In this document: positions 52,294-62,343 of the stretch, piece by piece
Layout of the letters: every line of letters starts with the position of its first letter
How positions within the stretch are numbered: position 1 is the first letter of the stretch
NCBI RefSeq assembly: GCF_014274465.1
Contig: NZ_CP060394.1
Location: 682,001-746,000 of the forward strand
Length of the DNA stretch: 64,000 nucleotides
Reading direction: 5' to 3'
Source of the DNA: Alloacidobacterium dinghuense
GTDB taxonomy: Bacteria > Acidobacteriota > Terriglobia > Terriglobales > Acidobacteriaceae
Made by a program: the position numbers and the translations under genes
Notes under the pieces: model-generated
What the model was told of the DNA's origin: nothing
Database searches by the model: none
Seen by the model: only the letters and a program-made list of their open reading frames with translations

Positions 52294-53982
52294 ATGCTGC
52301 TCGAGCTGCGCGCAGAAAATTACGCGGTCATTGATCACGCCATCGCAGTCTTCGGCGCCGGCCTCAATCTCCTTACCGGAGAAACCGGAGCAGGCAAGTC
52401 GATTCTCGTCGATGCGCTCGCCCTGCTGATGGGCGATAAAGCCTCGTCTGAAGTGGTGCGCCACGGAGCAGACAAGGCTGTCGTCGCTTGCGTCTTTGAA
52501 GCTACGCAAGGAGCCGAGGCCATCCTCGAGACCAACGGCATCGATAGCGAAGGCCATGAAATCATCTTGCGACGCGAAATCCTGTCGAATGGAAAAGGTC
52601 GCGTTTTCATTAACAATCAGCCGGCAACGGTAGCCGTTCTCCGCCAGCTTGCGCCCGAACTCGCCCTCGTCCACGCACAGAGTGAAACGCTGGGAGCCTT
52701 CGATCAGCCACAGCAGCGCAGCCTCCTCGACCGCTTCGGCAACATCTCCGAAGAATTCACCACCGCCGCTCACGAGCGCTGGCGAGCCATTCAGCAGAAG
52801 CTCAACGACCTCGAACGCGACGAGCAGGACCGTCTCCGCATGGTCGACCTCTGGAGCTTCCAGCGCAACGAGATCGACAGCGTCAAGCCTGCCGAAGGCG
52901 AAGACGAGTCTCTCGAAATCGAGCGCCGCGTCTTATCCAACGCCGAAAAACTATACGCCGCCGCGATGAACACCCATGAGCTGCTCTACGAAGGAGCCAG
53001 TTCCGCGGAGACGGCTCTACGCGCAGCGCAAAAACAGATCGAGGAACTGGCGCACTACGATCCAAAATTCCAGGAAGCCGCGCAGCAGATCGCGTCTGCC
53101 CGCGCATCGGTCGAGGACGTAAGCGCCACCGTCCGCGATTATGCCGAGAACATTCAGGCTTCGCCAGAGCGGCTTGCCGAAATTGAAGACCGTCTCGCCG
53201 CTCTCAGCCGCCTGAAGCGCAAATACGGGCAGACTCTGGCCGAAGTCATCGCCTACGGCAAAGAAGTAGCAGGAAAGCTCAACGAAATCGAGAATCGCGA
53301 CGAAATTCTGAAAACCCTGCGTGGTGACCTGAAGATTGCAGCCGACGCCTATCGCAAAGCCGCACAGGCCCTTACCGCCGATCGCGCAGCGGCAGCAAAG
53401 AAGCTCGAAAAATTAGCCGAGACGCAGATCAATGACCTCGCCATGAAAGTCCGTTTCGCTGTGACTGTCGCTCCGAATGAAGACCCCGCGCATTGGACCA
53501 CCCACGGCTGGGACACGGTCGAATACCGCATCGCCACAAATGCGGGCGAACCGCTAAAGCCGCTCGATGAAATCGCCTCCGGCGGCGAAATGTCGCGCGT
53601 CCTGCTTGCGCTCAAAGTCAGCGTGGAAGAAGGCGCAAGCAAAGCGCAAAGCAAAAAGAAAACACAGGTCCCGCGCACTCTTGTCTTCGACGAAATCGAT
53701 ATCGGCATCGGAGGCCGTGCTGCCGAAGCCGTCGGTCAAAAACTCAAAGCGCTCTCCCGTGCGCAGCAGGTTTTGTGCGTAACGCATCTGCCGCAAATCG
53801 CTGCCTTTGCCGACCAGCATTTCCTCATCGAGAAAAAGGAACACAGCGGACGCACCAAAACCTCAGTCCGCCTGCTCGAAGCTTCAGATCGCACCGAAGA
53901 GGTTGCTCGCATGTTGAGCGGCGCCACTGTAACTGACACGTCGCTCAAACACGCCGAGCAAATGATTAAGACCAGCAGGTAA
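52294..53982 (+). CDS. recN: DNA repair protein RecN
   Basis: An SMC-like ATPase of 562 residues, the usual length. It has Walker A GETGAGKS near residue 30, a long central coiled coil (about 150-380), the ABC-type signature EIASGGEMSRVLLALK and Walker B TLVFDEIDIGIGG. RecN helps hold and process double-strand breaks with RecA. The N-terminal MLLELRAENYAVIDHA is typical. Confidence 0.96.
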   Translation: MLLELRAENYAVIDHAIAVFGAGLNLLTGETGAGKSILVDALALLMGDKASSEVVRHGADKAVVACVFEATQGAEAILETNGIDSEGHEIILRREILSNGKGRVFINNQPATVAVLRQLAPELALVHAQSETLGAFDQPQQRSLLDRFGNISEEFTTAAHERWRAIQQKLNDLERDEQDRLRMVDLWSFQRNEIDSVKPAEGEDESLEIERRVLSNAEKLYAAAMNTHELLYEGASSAETALRAAQKQIEELAHYDPKFQEAAQQIASARASVEDVSATVRDYAENIQASPERLAEIEDRLAALSRLKRKYGQTLAEVIAYGKEVAGKLNEIENRDEILKTLRGDLKIAADAYRKAAQALTADRAAAAKKLEKLAETQINDLAMKVRFAVTVAPNEDPAHWTTHGWDTVEYRIATNAGEPLKPLDEIASGGEMSRVLLALKVSVEEGASKAQSKKKTQVPRTLVFDEIDIGIGGRAAEAVGQKLKALSRAQQVLCVTHLPQIAAFADQHFLIEKKEHSGRTKTSVRLLEASDRTEEVARMLSGATVTDTSLKHAEQMIKTSR

Positions 53983-53987
53983 TAGCA

Positions 53988-54464
53988 TCATTTCCCTTTA
54001 GGATGGTTCTCCAACTTCGGGTTGTAAAAGAAGCCTTTTCGCAGATTGATCCCATACTCTAGATAGGCCTTCAGGCAACAGCTCATCTGCATCCAGCCGT
54101 AGCAATTCCCGTACGAGCTATCCAGCCCCTTTTGATTTTCCTTCCAGTTGCCTTCTGAAATGCTGACCAGCGTCTCTTCCGGGCCGAGCGGCTCAAACTT
54201 CATTTCGACATGCGTGTCATAGCCGCCTTCCATCGCCGTCCATTCAAAAACAATCAACGCATTGGGAACAACCTTCTTCACAGACAATGGAACATCGCCC
54301 GGATAATCCGCAAACCGCCAGATCACCTTCGCCCCATCATCCAGCGGCCCGCTCGCCGATTCGGTAGCAAAGTACTGTGTGATCTTCTTCGGGTTATAAA
54401 CCGCGTCAAAGACCTCCGCGACCGGTTTCTGAATCTTTGTCTGAATCTGAAACTTTAGATCCAT
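53988..54464 (-). CDS. AHSA1/SRPBCC domain protein
   Basis: A 158-residue START-like protein, with ATG at 54464 behind GGAGG. FQIQTKIQKPVAEVFDAVYNPKKITQYF, VIWRFADYPGDVPLSVKKVVPNALIVFEW and the C-terminal CLKAYLEYGINLRKGF are typical of the AHSA1-type family. The fold binds hydrophobic ligands; the role is unknown. It is divergent from an ArsR regulator, the classical arrangement for this family, and is probably controlled by it. Confidence 0.9.
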   Translation of the reverse strand: MDLKFQIQTKIQKPVAEVFDAVYNPKKITQYFATESASGPLDDGAKVIWRFADYPGDVPLSVKKVVPNALIVFEWTAMEGGYDTHVEMKFEPLGPEETLVSISEGNWKENQKGLDSSYGNCYGWMQMSCCLKAYLEYGINLRKGFFYNPKLENHPKGK

Positions 54465-54503
54465 GGTTCCTCCTGATCTCGTTTTCCAAGACAGCCAGAA
54501 TAT

Positions 54504-54523
54504 ATGTTATGTTTTTATAACAT
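54504..54523. promoter_or_regulatory. Palindrome over the ArsR-family gene start
   Basis: ATGTTAT-GTTTTT-ATAACAT is a perfect 7-base inverted repeat with a six-base centre. It lies in the 57-base gap between the divergent AHSA1-type and ArsR genes and reaches into the ATG at 54522. It is the likely operator for the ArsR protein, which would then regulate itself and the divergent gene. Confidence 0.65.
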
Positions 54524-54860
54524 GTCAACCACAAAGAAGGAGCGCGAACGGCAGGAGGCCATCTTCAAGGCATTAGCCGACTACCGCCGCCGTGAAATGC
54601 TCGACCTTCTCCGGGACAAACCGCAGACCACAGGAGACATCTGCAACACCTTCAAAGACCTCGACCGCTGCACCGTAATGCAACACCTCGGAGTACTCGA
54701 GAAAGCAGAGCTGATCATCGTAAAGCGCGAAGGCCGCCATCGCTGGAACTACATCAACCCGTTGCCGATCAAAGAAATCTACGACCGCTGGATCAGCCGC
54801 TACGCCACCTATGCCATCGACATCCTCGCCCGCATGAAACATGACCTGGAAACACACTAA
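54522..54860 (+). CDS. ArsR-family HTH transcriptional regulator
   Basis: A 112-residue winged-helix regulator from the ATG at 54522; the frame opens at 54504. It contains RQEAIFKALADYRRREMLDLLRD, the recognition region TTGDICNTFKDLDRCTVMQHLGVLEKAELI and the wing VKREGRHRWNYINPLPI. No metal-binding cysteine pair of the ArsR/SmtB kind is obvious, so it may sense something else. It pairs with the divergent AHSA1-type gene across the palindrome. Confidence 0.92.
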   Translation: MSTTKKERERQEAIFKALADYRRREMLDLLRDKPQTTGDICNTFKDLDRCTVMQHLGVLEKAELIIVKREGRHRWNYINPLPIKEIYDRWISRYATYAIDILARMKHDLETH

Positions 54861-54869
54861 CGGGGGTGC

Positions 54870-54894
54870 CCCAGGTTCGCGAAGCTAACCTGGG
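54870..54894. terminator. Hairpin after the ArsR-family gene
   Basis: Stem CCCAGGTT / AACCTGGG (54870-54877 and 54887-54894) followed by TTTGTT. It can serve as a terminator. The surrounding GTGCCCCAGGTTCGCG resembles a sequence commonly scattered in acidobacterial genomes, so it may be a copy of a dispersed repeat. Confidence 0.5.
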
Positions 54895-54957
54895 TTTGTT
54901 CACCTCCACCAAAAGCATGAGGACCCCTCACGACCGCACCTGTTACACTGCGACGCA

Positions 54958-56517
54958 ATGCGCGTCCGCAAGCCTTCTCTTCACTTCCTTGCCACTCTCC
55001 TATTCGCCGCAACCGCACTCGCCCAGCAATCGCAGCATCTTTTCTTCCGCGTCACTATAGGCCCGGAAATCAGCGCGCCCGCATCCGGCCGCCTGCTCGT
55101 CTTTCTCGCGCCTGGAACCGGCACGAAAGAAGTAGACATGAATCAGTTCCAGCCAAGCGAAGTCTACGTTGCGGCAAAGGAAATACTGTATCTCAAGCCG
55201 GGTGAGGCAGTAGACATCGACACTGACGACCTAGCCTTTCCTGCAGCCTTCTCCAGCCTCAAGCCCGGCGACTACCAGGCGCAGGCCGTGCTTGACGTGA
55301 ATCACACCTATACCTACGGAGGCCGTGGTGAAGGTGATCTCATCAGCGATGTCATCGCCTTGCAATCGTGGACGCCGGGTGAGGGAAGCCAACCATCCCT
55401 GGTCCTCAACAGCAAAGCCCCAGCCCGGCAAACCCCTAAGCTGCCGTTACCGCCGGAAGTCCAGAAAGCTGCAGACGACCACACGCAGCCCGCCGACTTC
55501 ATCAGTCCATCGCTAACAAAGTTTTCCGGTCGCGAAACTCGCATCCGCGCCTGGATTATTCTGCCGCCCGGCTACAGCGACAAAGCCGAGGAGAAATTTC
55601 CCACCGTTTACTGGACGCACGGTTTTGGTGGCAATCTCATTTCCGCGAAGGCCCAGGGCCAGATGATCTACGCGCGCATGGCGCAAGGCAAAATGCCACC
55701 CATGATCTGGGTCATGCTCGATGAGTCGCTCGCCACCGGCACTCACGAATTCGCCGACTCGGTTAACAACGGTCCATGGGGCGCCGCGCTCACAACGGAA
55801 TTCATCCCGTGGATTGAATCGAAATACCGCATGGATGCGAAGCCTAGCGGACGCTTCCTGCAGGGACACTCTTCCGGCGGCTGGGCGAGTCTTCAACTCC
55901 AGGTGAACTATCCGAAGATCTTCGGTGGCACCTGGTCCACATCACCCGATCCCAGCGACTTCCACAACTTCAGTCAGATCGATCTCTACGCGTCGCACGC
56001 CAATCTCTATCATCGGTCTGACGGCAGCGCGTTCCCCATCATTCGCGACCACGAAAAAATCATGGCAACCATGGAAGAGCTGGCAAAGCAGGAGCGTGTC
56101 TTAGGCGTTTACGGCGGCCAACTGGCTTCGTTCGAGTGGGTCTTCTCGCCTCGTGGGGCCGATGGTCGTCCACTCAAAATGTTCAATCGCGATACTGGCG
56201 ACGTTGACCCATCCGTCATTGCCTACTGGCACGATCACTACGACCTCGCCAACATCGTCTCGACCGACTGGGCCGCACGCGGCAAAGACCTGAAGGGAAA
56301 AATACACCTCATCGTCGGAACCGCGGACACCTTCTACCTCGACGGAGCTGCCCACAAATTCGAGGCCGTGCTCAAAGGTTTTGATGCCGACCCGCACTTC
56401 ACCTACCTCGACAACCGCACGCACTTCGACCTCTACAAAGAGGGCGATGACCGTATGGCGTTATTCGACAAAATAGCCGCCGAAATGTACGCAGTCGCCA
56501 GACCGGAGAAGAAATGA
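54958..56517 (+). CDS. Secreted esterase-like alpha/beta hydrolase
   Basis: A 519-residue protein with a signal peptide (LHFLATLLFAATALAQQ). An N-terminal domain of about 170 residues, of beta type, is followed by a catalytic domain of the putative-esterase (enterochelin esterase/esterase D) type. That domain has TVYWTHGFGGN, the nucleophile elbow LQGHSSGGWASLQ (Ser) and a C-terminal LIVGTADTFYLDGA (Asp region) with a His near TYLDNRTHFDLY. The substrate is unknown; feruloyl or acetyl ester hydrolysis on plant polysaccharides fits the organism's habits but is not shown. Its stop codon lies directly beside the possible GTG start of ispH. Confidence 0.85.
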   Translation: MRVRKPSLHFLATLLFAATALAQQSQHLFFRVTIGPEISAPASGRLLVFLAPGTGTKEVDMNQFQPSEVYVAAKEILYLKPGEAVDIDTDDLAFPAAFSSLKPGDYQAQAVLDVNHTYTYGGRGEGDLISDVIALQSWTPGEGSQPSLVLNSKAPARQTPKLPLPPEVQKAADDHTQPADFISPSLTKFSGRETRIRAWIILPPGYSDKAEEKFPTVYWTHGFGGNLISAKAQGQMIYARMAQGKMPPMIWVMLDESLATGTHEFADSVNNGPWGAALTTEFIPWIESKYRMDAKPSGRFLQGHSSGGWASLQLQVNYPKIFGGTWSTSPDPSDFHNFSQIDLYASHANLYHRSDGSAFPIIRDHEKIMATMEELAKQERVLGVYGGQLASFEWVFSPRGADGRPLKMFNRDTGDVDPSVIAYWHDHYDLANIVSTDWAARGKDLKGKIHLIVGTADTFYLDGAAHKFEAVLKGFDADPHFTYLDNRTHFDLYKEGDDRMALFDKIAAEMYAVARPEKK

Positions 56518-57627
56518 GTGCTGCCTGAGCGAACCCAGCCGGTCACTCCCGGGTTCGTTCAGGCCTATCCCCATACCCCCCGGCACGGTATACTGGTAGA
56601 TGTGACAGCAACGACAATTGACCCCCTTACGGTTGAGCCTCGCGATGGCTCCGAATCTTCTGAAAAGCGCGTTCTCCTCCTCAAGCCCCGCGGCTTCTGT
56701 GCAGGTGTCGTTCGCGCCATCGATATCGTAAAAATCGCCTTAGAAACCTTCGGCGCACCGATCTACGTGCGCAAAGAAATCGTTCACAACCGCTTTGTCG
56801 TGAATGAATTAGCGGAAAAGGGCGCGATTTTCGTCGACGAGATTGACCAGGTCCCCGAAGGCATGCGCGTTATCTATAGCGCCCATGGCGTTTCGCCCGC
56901 CGTCCGCCAGCACAGCAAAGACCTCAACCTCAAGGTCATTGACGCCACCTGCCCGCTCGTCACGAAGGTCCACGTCGAAGCCGTCAAGTTTGCCAAGCAG
57001 GGCTACTCGCTGGTCCTCGTCGGTCATCGCGACCACGATGAGATCGAGGGCACATTCGGCGAAGCACCCGACGTGACCCAGATTGTCTCCAGCGCTAAAG
57101 AAGTAGAGAACCTCAAGGTGCCCGATCCAAATCGGGTCGCTTACCTCACGCAGACCACGCTTTCTCTCGACGAGGCGCGTGACATTATCCACGCGCTCAA
57201 GGAGAAATTTCCCAACATCATCGGCCCGCACTCGCAGGACATCTGCTACGCCACAGAAAACCGCCAGACTGCGGTCAAGAACGTGGCGCATAACGCCGAC
57301 CTCGTCCTCGTCGTAGGCTCGAACAACAGCTCCAACTCGAATCGTCTGGTCGAGGTTTCGCGCAATCTGGGAACGAACGGCTACCTCATCGATAACTCTG
57401 AAGCTATCGACCCCGCGTGGCTCGAAACCGTTTCGACCGTTGCAATTACTGCGGGGGCATCTGCTCCCGAAATCCTCGTCGAAGACGTCGTAAATTATTT
57501 GCGTCAAAAAGGTTTTGGTAGCGTCGAAGAAGTAGAAGTCATGCCGGAAAACGTCAGATTTGGTTTACCACCGGAGATCGTTCAGGCAATCGCATCCGCT
57601 CCAGTGTCAGCACCTGCATCTGTTTAA
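56518..57627 (+). CDS. ispH: 4-hydroxy-3-methylbut-2-enyl diphosphate reductase IspH
   Basis: A 4Fe-4S enzyme of the MEP pathway that reduces HMBPP to IPP and DMAPP. The three cluster cysteines are in LKPRGFCAGVVRAID (Cys 61 from this start), VIDATCPLV and SQDICYATENRQ. YSAHGVSP and the SNNSSNSNRLVEV motif also fit. The frame opens with GTG at 56518, but a GTG at 56602 is closer to the family's usual start and may be the true one. It precedes the hopanoid genes, which use isoprenoid precursors. Confidence 0.95.
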   Translation: MLPERTQPVTPGFVQAYPHTPRHGILVDVTATTIDPLTVEPRDGSESSEKRVLLLKPRGFCAGVVRAIDIVKIALETFGAPIYVRKEIVHNRFVVNELAEKGAIFVDEIDQVPEGMRVIYSAHGVSPAVRQHSKDLNLKVIDATCPLVTKVHVEAVKFAKQGYSLVLVGHRDHDEIEGTFGEAPDVTQIVSSAKEVENLKVPDPNRVAYLTQTTLSLDEARDIIHALKEKFPNIIGPHSQDICYATENRQTAVKNVAHNADLVLVVGSNNSSNSNRLVEVSRNLGTNGYLIDNSEAIDPAWLETVSTVAITAGASAPEILVEDVVNYLRQKGFGSVEEVEVMPENVRFGLPPEIVQAIASAPVSAPASV

Positions 57628-57824
57628 GTAGGGCGCGGGTCTAAGTGTTCGACTCGTACAGGGTAAGAGTGGGTTCGGCGAGCGAGGATTTCAATCCCTC
57701 GCAGAACGTGAATATTACAAAGACGGGCTTGGTCCCGGATTGAGACTTTTTCGCAGGGCAGAATGATCGTTTTGTTGCAGAGGTAAAAACAGCTGCATAA
57801 ATGCCCCAGAGTTTTTAGCACAGA

Positions 57825-59834
57825 ATGAGTACAAGTACAGGAACAGCAAAACGCGGCACACCCAGATTCGGCAGAATCGATGCTGCCTTGGAGTCCGTAG
57901 AAGCCGCGATCAAGCGTTCCCGCGACTACATCTTTTCCATCCAGGATTCAGAGGGCTACTGGTGTGGCGAACTCGAAGCCGACGCCATGCTTGAAGCCGA
58001 TTACATCTTCGTCCACCGTTTCCTCGGTACCGGCGAGGAAGCCAAGCTGCGGCGCGCCCTCACCGAGATGCTGCGCTTCCAAAATGACGATGGCAGCTGG
58101 AGCATCTATCCCGGCGGCCCCGGTAATATCAGCCTCACCGTCAAGTGCTACTTCGCCTGCAAGCTGATGGGCTGGAGTGCCGACGAGCCGATCCTGGCAA
58201 AAGCCCGCGAATGGATCCTCGCGCACGGTGGCGTTGTTCGGTGCAATACCTTCACAAAGATCTACCTCTGCGCGCTTGGCCAGTACGAGTACGACGCAGT
58301 CCCGGCCGTCCCGCCGGAGATCGTGCTCTTTCCCAAGTGGTTCTACTTCAATATTTACGAAATTTCATCGTGGTCGCGCGCCATCCTGGTGCCGCTGTCG
58401 ATCGCGTACGCGAAAAAGCCATTTAGGAAAATTCCGCATGAGCAGGGAATTGACGAGCTTTTCGTAGGCGGCCGCGAGAATGCCAATCTGCACCTGAAAT
58501 GGGATAGCAAGAACAAGATCAGCTGGCGTAATTTCTTCCTCATGTGGGATCGCGTTGCGCACTGGGCCGAGCGCATCCACATTCGTCCGCTGCGCTCGAT
58601 AGCGCTTAAGAAGGCGGAAAAGTGGCTTCTTGAGCGCTTTGAGATGTCCGATGGCCTGGGCGCCATCTATCCAGCCATGCTCAACGCCATCGTCGCTCTG
58701 CGCTGCCTCGGTTATTCGCTCGACGATCCGCAAGTCATCCGCGCCATCGACGAATTCGAAAAGCTGGGCATCGACGAGCCTAACGGCTCCGCTGCTTGCT
58801 CCGAGCCGACCTTCCGCATGCAGCCCTGCATGTCCCCGGTGTGGGATACCGCACAGGCCGTCTATGCACTTGGCGAGGCCGGAGTGGATCGTAATGATCC
58901 GCGCATGCTCAAGGCCGCCGACTGGATGCTCTCAAAGGAAGTCCGTCACAAAGGCGACTGGGCAGTAAAGGTCCGCAACACTCAGCCAGGTGGCTGGTAC
59001 TTTGAGTTCAACAATGAGTTTTACCCGGATGTTGATGATACGGCACAAGTTCTGCTCGCACTGAATAAGGTCGATAATCCCCGCGAGCGATATCAGCACG
59101 ATGTCTGTCTCCGCGCCATCGACTGGGTCTTCGCCATGCAGTGCAGGAACGGCGGCTGGGCCAGCTTCGACAAAGACAACACGAAGATGATCTTCCAGCA
59201 CATCCCCTTTGCTGACCACAATGCGATGCTCGACCCGCCGACTGTCGACATCACAGGTCGCATCCTGGAGATGCTGGCGATCTACGGCTACACGCGCAAA
59301 GACAAGCGCGTCGAAAAAGCTATCAAGTTTATTTACGAGGAGCAGGAGCCTGACGGCAGCTGGTTCGGCCGCTGGGGCGTCAACTACCTCTACGGAACCT
59401 TCCTCGTTTTGCGCGGCCTGGAAGCCATCGGCGTGTGGAACCACGAGCCGCAGATTCAGCAGGCAGCCGAGTGGATTCGCATGGTGCAGAACTCCGACGG
59501 AGGCTGGGGCGAAAGCTGTGGCAGCTACGACGATCCGACGACGCGCGGCGTAGGCGTCAGCACCCCCTCGCAGACAGCATGGGCCATCCTTGGTTTGCTC
59601 GCAGCCGGCGACATCCGCAGCGATAGCGTAGCCAAGGGCGTGCGCTGGCTGATAGAGCACCAGCAGAAAGACGGGAACTGGGACGAGAGCGTGGGCAAGG
59701 GGGGTGCCCGTCAGGCGATCTACACCGGCACTGGCTTCCCGCGAGTCTTTTACCTCGCCTATCACGAGTACCGGAATTATTTCCCGCTGCTGGCCCTCAC
59801 AAATTACAAGCGCGCGATGGAACGCGCCGCATAG
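57825..59834 (+). CDS. shc: Squalene-hopene cyclase
   Basis: A 669-residue triterpene cyclase converting squalene to hopene and hopanol at the membrane. The catalytic DVDD (residues 402-405, the DxDD motif) and many QW repeats are present (QDSEGYWCGELEADAM, QNDDGSWSIYPGG, MQCRNGGWASFDKDN, QEPDGSWFGRWGV, QNSDGGWGESCGSYD, QQKDGNWDESVGKGG). Full length. It is separated from hpnH by 191 bases containing dispersed repeats. Confidence 0.97.
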   Translation: MSTSTGTAKRGTPRFGRIDAALESVEAAIKRSRDYIFSIQDSEGYWCGELEADAMLEADYIFVHRFLGTGEEAKLRRALTEMLRFQNDDGSWSIYPGGPGNISLTVKCYFACKLMGWSADEPILAKAREWILAHGGVVRCNTFTKIYLCALGQYEYDAVPAVPPEIVLFPKWFYFNIYEISSWSRAILVPLSIAYAKKPFRKIPHEQGIDELFVGGRENANLHLKWDSKNKISWRNFFLMWDRVAHWAERIHIRPLRSIALKKAEKWLLERFEMSDGLGAIYPAMLNAIVALRCLGYSLDDPQVIRAIDEFEKLGIDEPNGSAACSEPTFRMQPCMSPVWDTAQAVYALGEAGVDRNDPRMLKAADWMLSKEVRHKGDWAVKVRNTQPGGWYFEFNNEFYPDVDDTAQVLLALNKVDNPRERYQHDVCLRAIDWVFAMQCRNGGWASFDKDNTKMIFQHIPFADHNAMLDPPTVDITGRILEMLAIYGYTRKDKRVEKAIKFIYEEQEPDGSWFGRWGVNYLYGTFLVLRGLEAIGVWNHEPQIQQAAEWIRMVQNSDGGWGESCGSYDDPTTRGVGVSTPSQTAWAILGLLAAGDIRSDSVAKGVRWLIEHQQKDGNWDESVGKGGARQAIYTGTGFPRVFYLAYHEYRNYFPLLALTNYKRAMERAA

Positions 59835-59850
59835 TCTCTTAGTTTTATGC

Positions 59851-59995
59851 TGTCATCCTGACGTTGAACGAAGTGAAACGGAAGGATCTGCTTTTTTGGT
59901 TTGAAGACAGGCGCGGCAGCGCAGCACAGAATTAGGTAAAAGCTCCGGGCTTTAGCCCGGAGAAACAAAGATCAAGAAGAAGGGCCTTCAGGCCC
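59851..59995. repeat. Dispersed repeat elements between shc and hpnH
   Basis: Three elements occur in a row. One is TGTCATCCTGACGTTGAACG (59851-59870) with GGAAGGATCT (59880-59889), a variant of the gtcatcctg...ggatct sequence often seen scattered in acidobacterial genomes. The second is a perfect hairpin CTCCGGGC-TTTA-GCCCGGAG (59943-59962). The third is a hairpin GGGCC-TTCA-GGCCC (59982-59995). The hairpins may end the shc transcript; the first element looks like a dispersed intergenic repeat. Confidence 0.55.
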
Positions 59996-60025
59996 GGGCA
60001 TTCGCCGAGCCCCTCAAGGAGGAAA

Positions 60026-61155
<1,130 letters not shown>

Positions 61156-61159
<4 letters not shown>

Positions 61160-61578
61160 CAGCACAGCCTGCACACACCGCCAATCCCGACGAGCTCGAA
61201 GTAGCCGAAGGCGCTAAGCGCGAACAGCTCGAAGGCTGGATCCCGTCCCTCGCGACCGATGAAGAGATTCATCAGGCCTTCGAGAAAGCTTTCGATTACC
61301 GCGGCGACGTCACCCTCACCCTCAAAGACGGCCGCCAGATCAGCGGCTACGTCTTCGACCGCCGCAGCGGCAAAACCCTAGCCGACTCCGCCGTTCGGAT
61401 CATCCCGGCAACAGAGCGCACCAAGCTCACCATCCCGTACTCAGAGATCGCCGCATTGGCCTTCACTGGACGTGACACCGCAGCCGGGAAGAGCTTCGAA
61501 GCCTGGGTCAAAAAATACTGGGAAAAGAAAGCGGCCGGCGAAAAAGGCATCGCCATCGAACCGGAAAAGCTCGATTAA
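61156..61578 (+). CDS. Small protein translationally coupled to hpnH, Sm-like beta region
   Basis: A 140-residue soluble protein overlapping the hpnH stop by four bases. The core (about 50-95, FDYRGDVTLTLKDGRQISGYVFDRRSG then VRIIPATERTKLTIPYSEIAALAF) has the alternating beta pattern and internal Gly of an Sm/LSm-like or small beta-barrel domain. No catalytic motif is visible. The family cannot be named. Tight coupling suggests that it works with HpnH or in C35 hopanoid synthesis. Confidence 0.8.
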
Positions 61579-61590
61579 TTCCTTTGCGGT

Positions 61591-62061
61591 CTACTTGTCA
61601 ATCTTGTAAATGTTGACGACCACTGCGTGAAAAAAGATTGCAGTGACGAAATCCACGAGAGCTCTGGGCGGATCGGCAATATCGTACTTGCCACTATCGG
61701 GGTAATAGGTGAAGTGCGAGCCGTCATGAATCTGAGTGAAATGGACATTCAAAATTTGTTGCGAATTCTGATCCCAGTCCTCCCCCGAAACCGTGATGTG
61801 ATCAAAGCCTGAAACATTGTCGTCGGCCATTTCCTTTTTCGGGCATAGGACATATGAATAGGTTCGATGTTCCGAAAGCTTACTGGTTCGCCACCATACA
61901 CGGTCTCTGATCGTTACGTGGTCGGGCAGATTTGATAGATTTACTCCCGGCTTTTTCGCGAGTGTCGGGGCTGGTTCTGTTTTTTTCTTAACAGCAGCCG
62001 GCATCTTTCCCCAAACTCCACCTTCCATATACTTTTCTTTTCCTTCCAGAGTAGAGTCCAT
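61591..62061 (-). CDS. Unrecognised protein in a low-GC island
   Basis: A 156-residue ORF, no signal peptide, Lys-rich at the N-terminus ([21 protein letters not shown]). A central part (HVTIRDRVWWRTSKLSEHRTYSYVLCPKKE, VHFTQIHDGSHFTYYPDSG) looks like a genuine folded domain. The composition is clearly AT-richer than neighbouring genes. It overlaps the end of the ORF at 61941-62249 in another frame. It may be two genes, or one gene interrupted by a frameshift near 62000-62050; the MEGGVWGKM start at 62028 is another possible start. Confidence 0.45.
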   Translation of the reverse strand: MDSTLEGKEKYMEGGVWGKMPAAVKKKTEPAPTLAKKPGVNLSNLPDHVTIRDRVWWRTSKLSEHRTYSYVLCPKKEMADDNVSGFDHITVSGEDWDQNSQQILNVHFTQIHDGSHFTYYPDSGKYDIADPPRALVDFVTAIFFHAVVVNIYKIDK

Positions 62062-62249
62062 TTCGCAAGCGTCAAATTTTCCCGCAAAGCAATATAGGGT
62101 TCAAGGTTACGAAGGTTCAGTGTACCTGAGTAATCTGCACCAAGTGCCGTCCTTTCGTAACGGGTAAGCATAGCGAAGTAGGTCATCGGGGTGGGGTACC
62201 CATTCTTTGCAAAGCAAAGGATAGGATAACGTGGCTCTAAATCAGCCAA
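61941..62249 (-). CDS. Short ORF upstream of and overlapping the 156-residue ORF
   Basis: A 102-residue frame with a plausible N-terminal part ([49 protein letters not shown]). Its last third ([26 protein letters not shown]) looks like out-of-frame translation of the following gene. The best reading is that the true protein shifts frame near 62040 and continues as the 156-residue ORF, so both may be pieces of one broken gene. Confidence 0.4.
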   Translation of the reverse strand: MADLEPRYPILCFAKNGYPTPMTYFAMLTRYERTALGADYSGTLNLRNLEPYIALRENLTLAKWTLLWKEKKSIWKVEFGERCRLLLRKKQNQPRHSRKSRE

Positions 62250-62343
62250 AGTAACACGATCAGCTCGCCAACCAACCCTTTCCTATTGCCTTCCCATAGA
62301 GCGATATGCCACCATTCCTATGGCTAAACCAGAGGAGGGCAGC

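Noticed and set aside
58932-59765. Minus-strand ORF of 277 residues
   Set aside because: It is antisense to squalene-hopene cyclase and lacks any recognisable feature.
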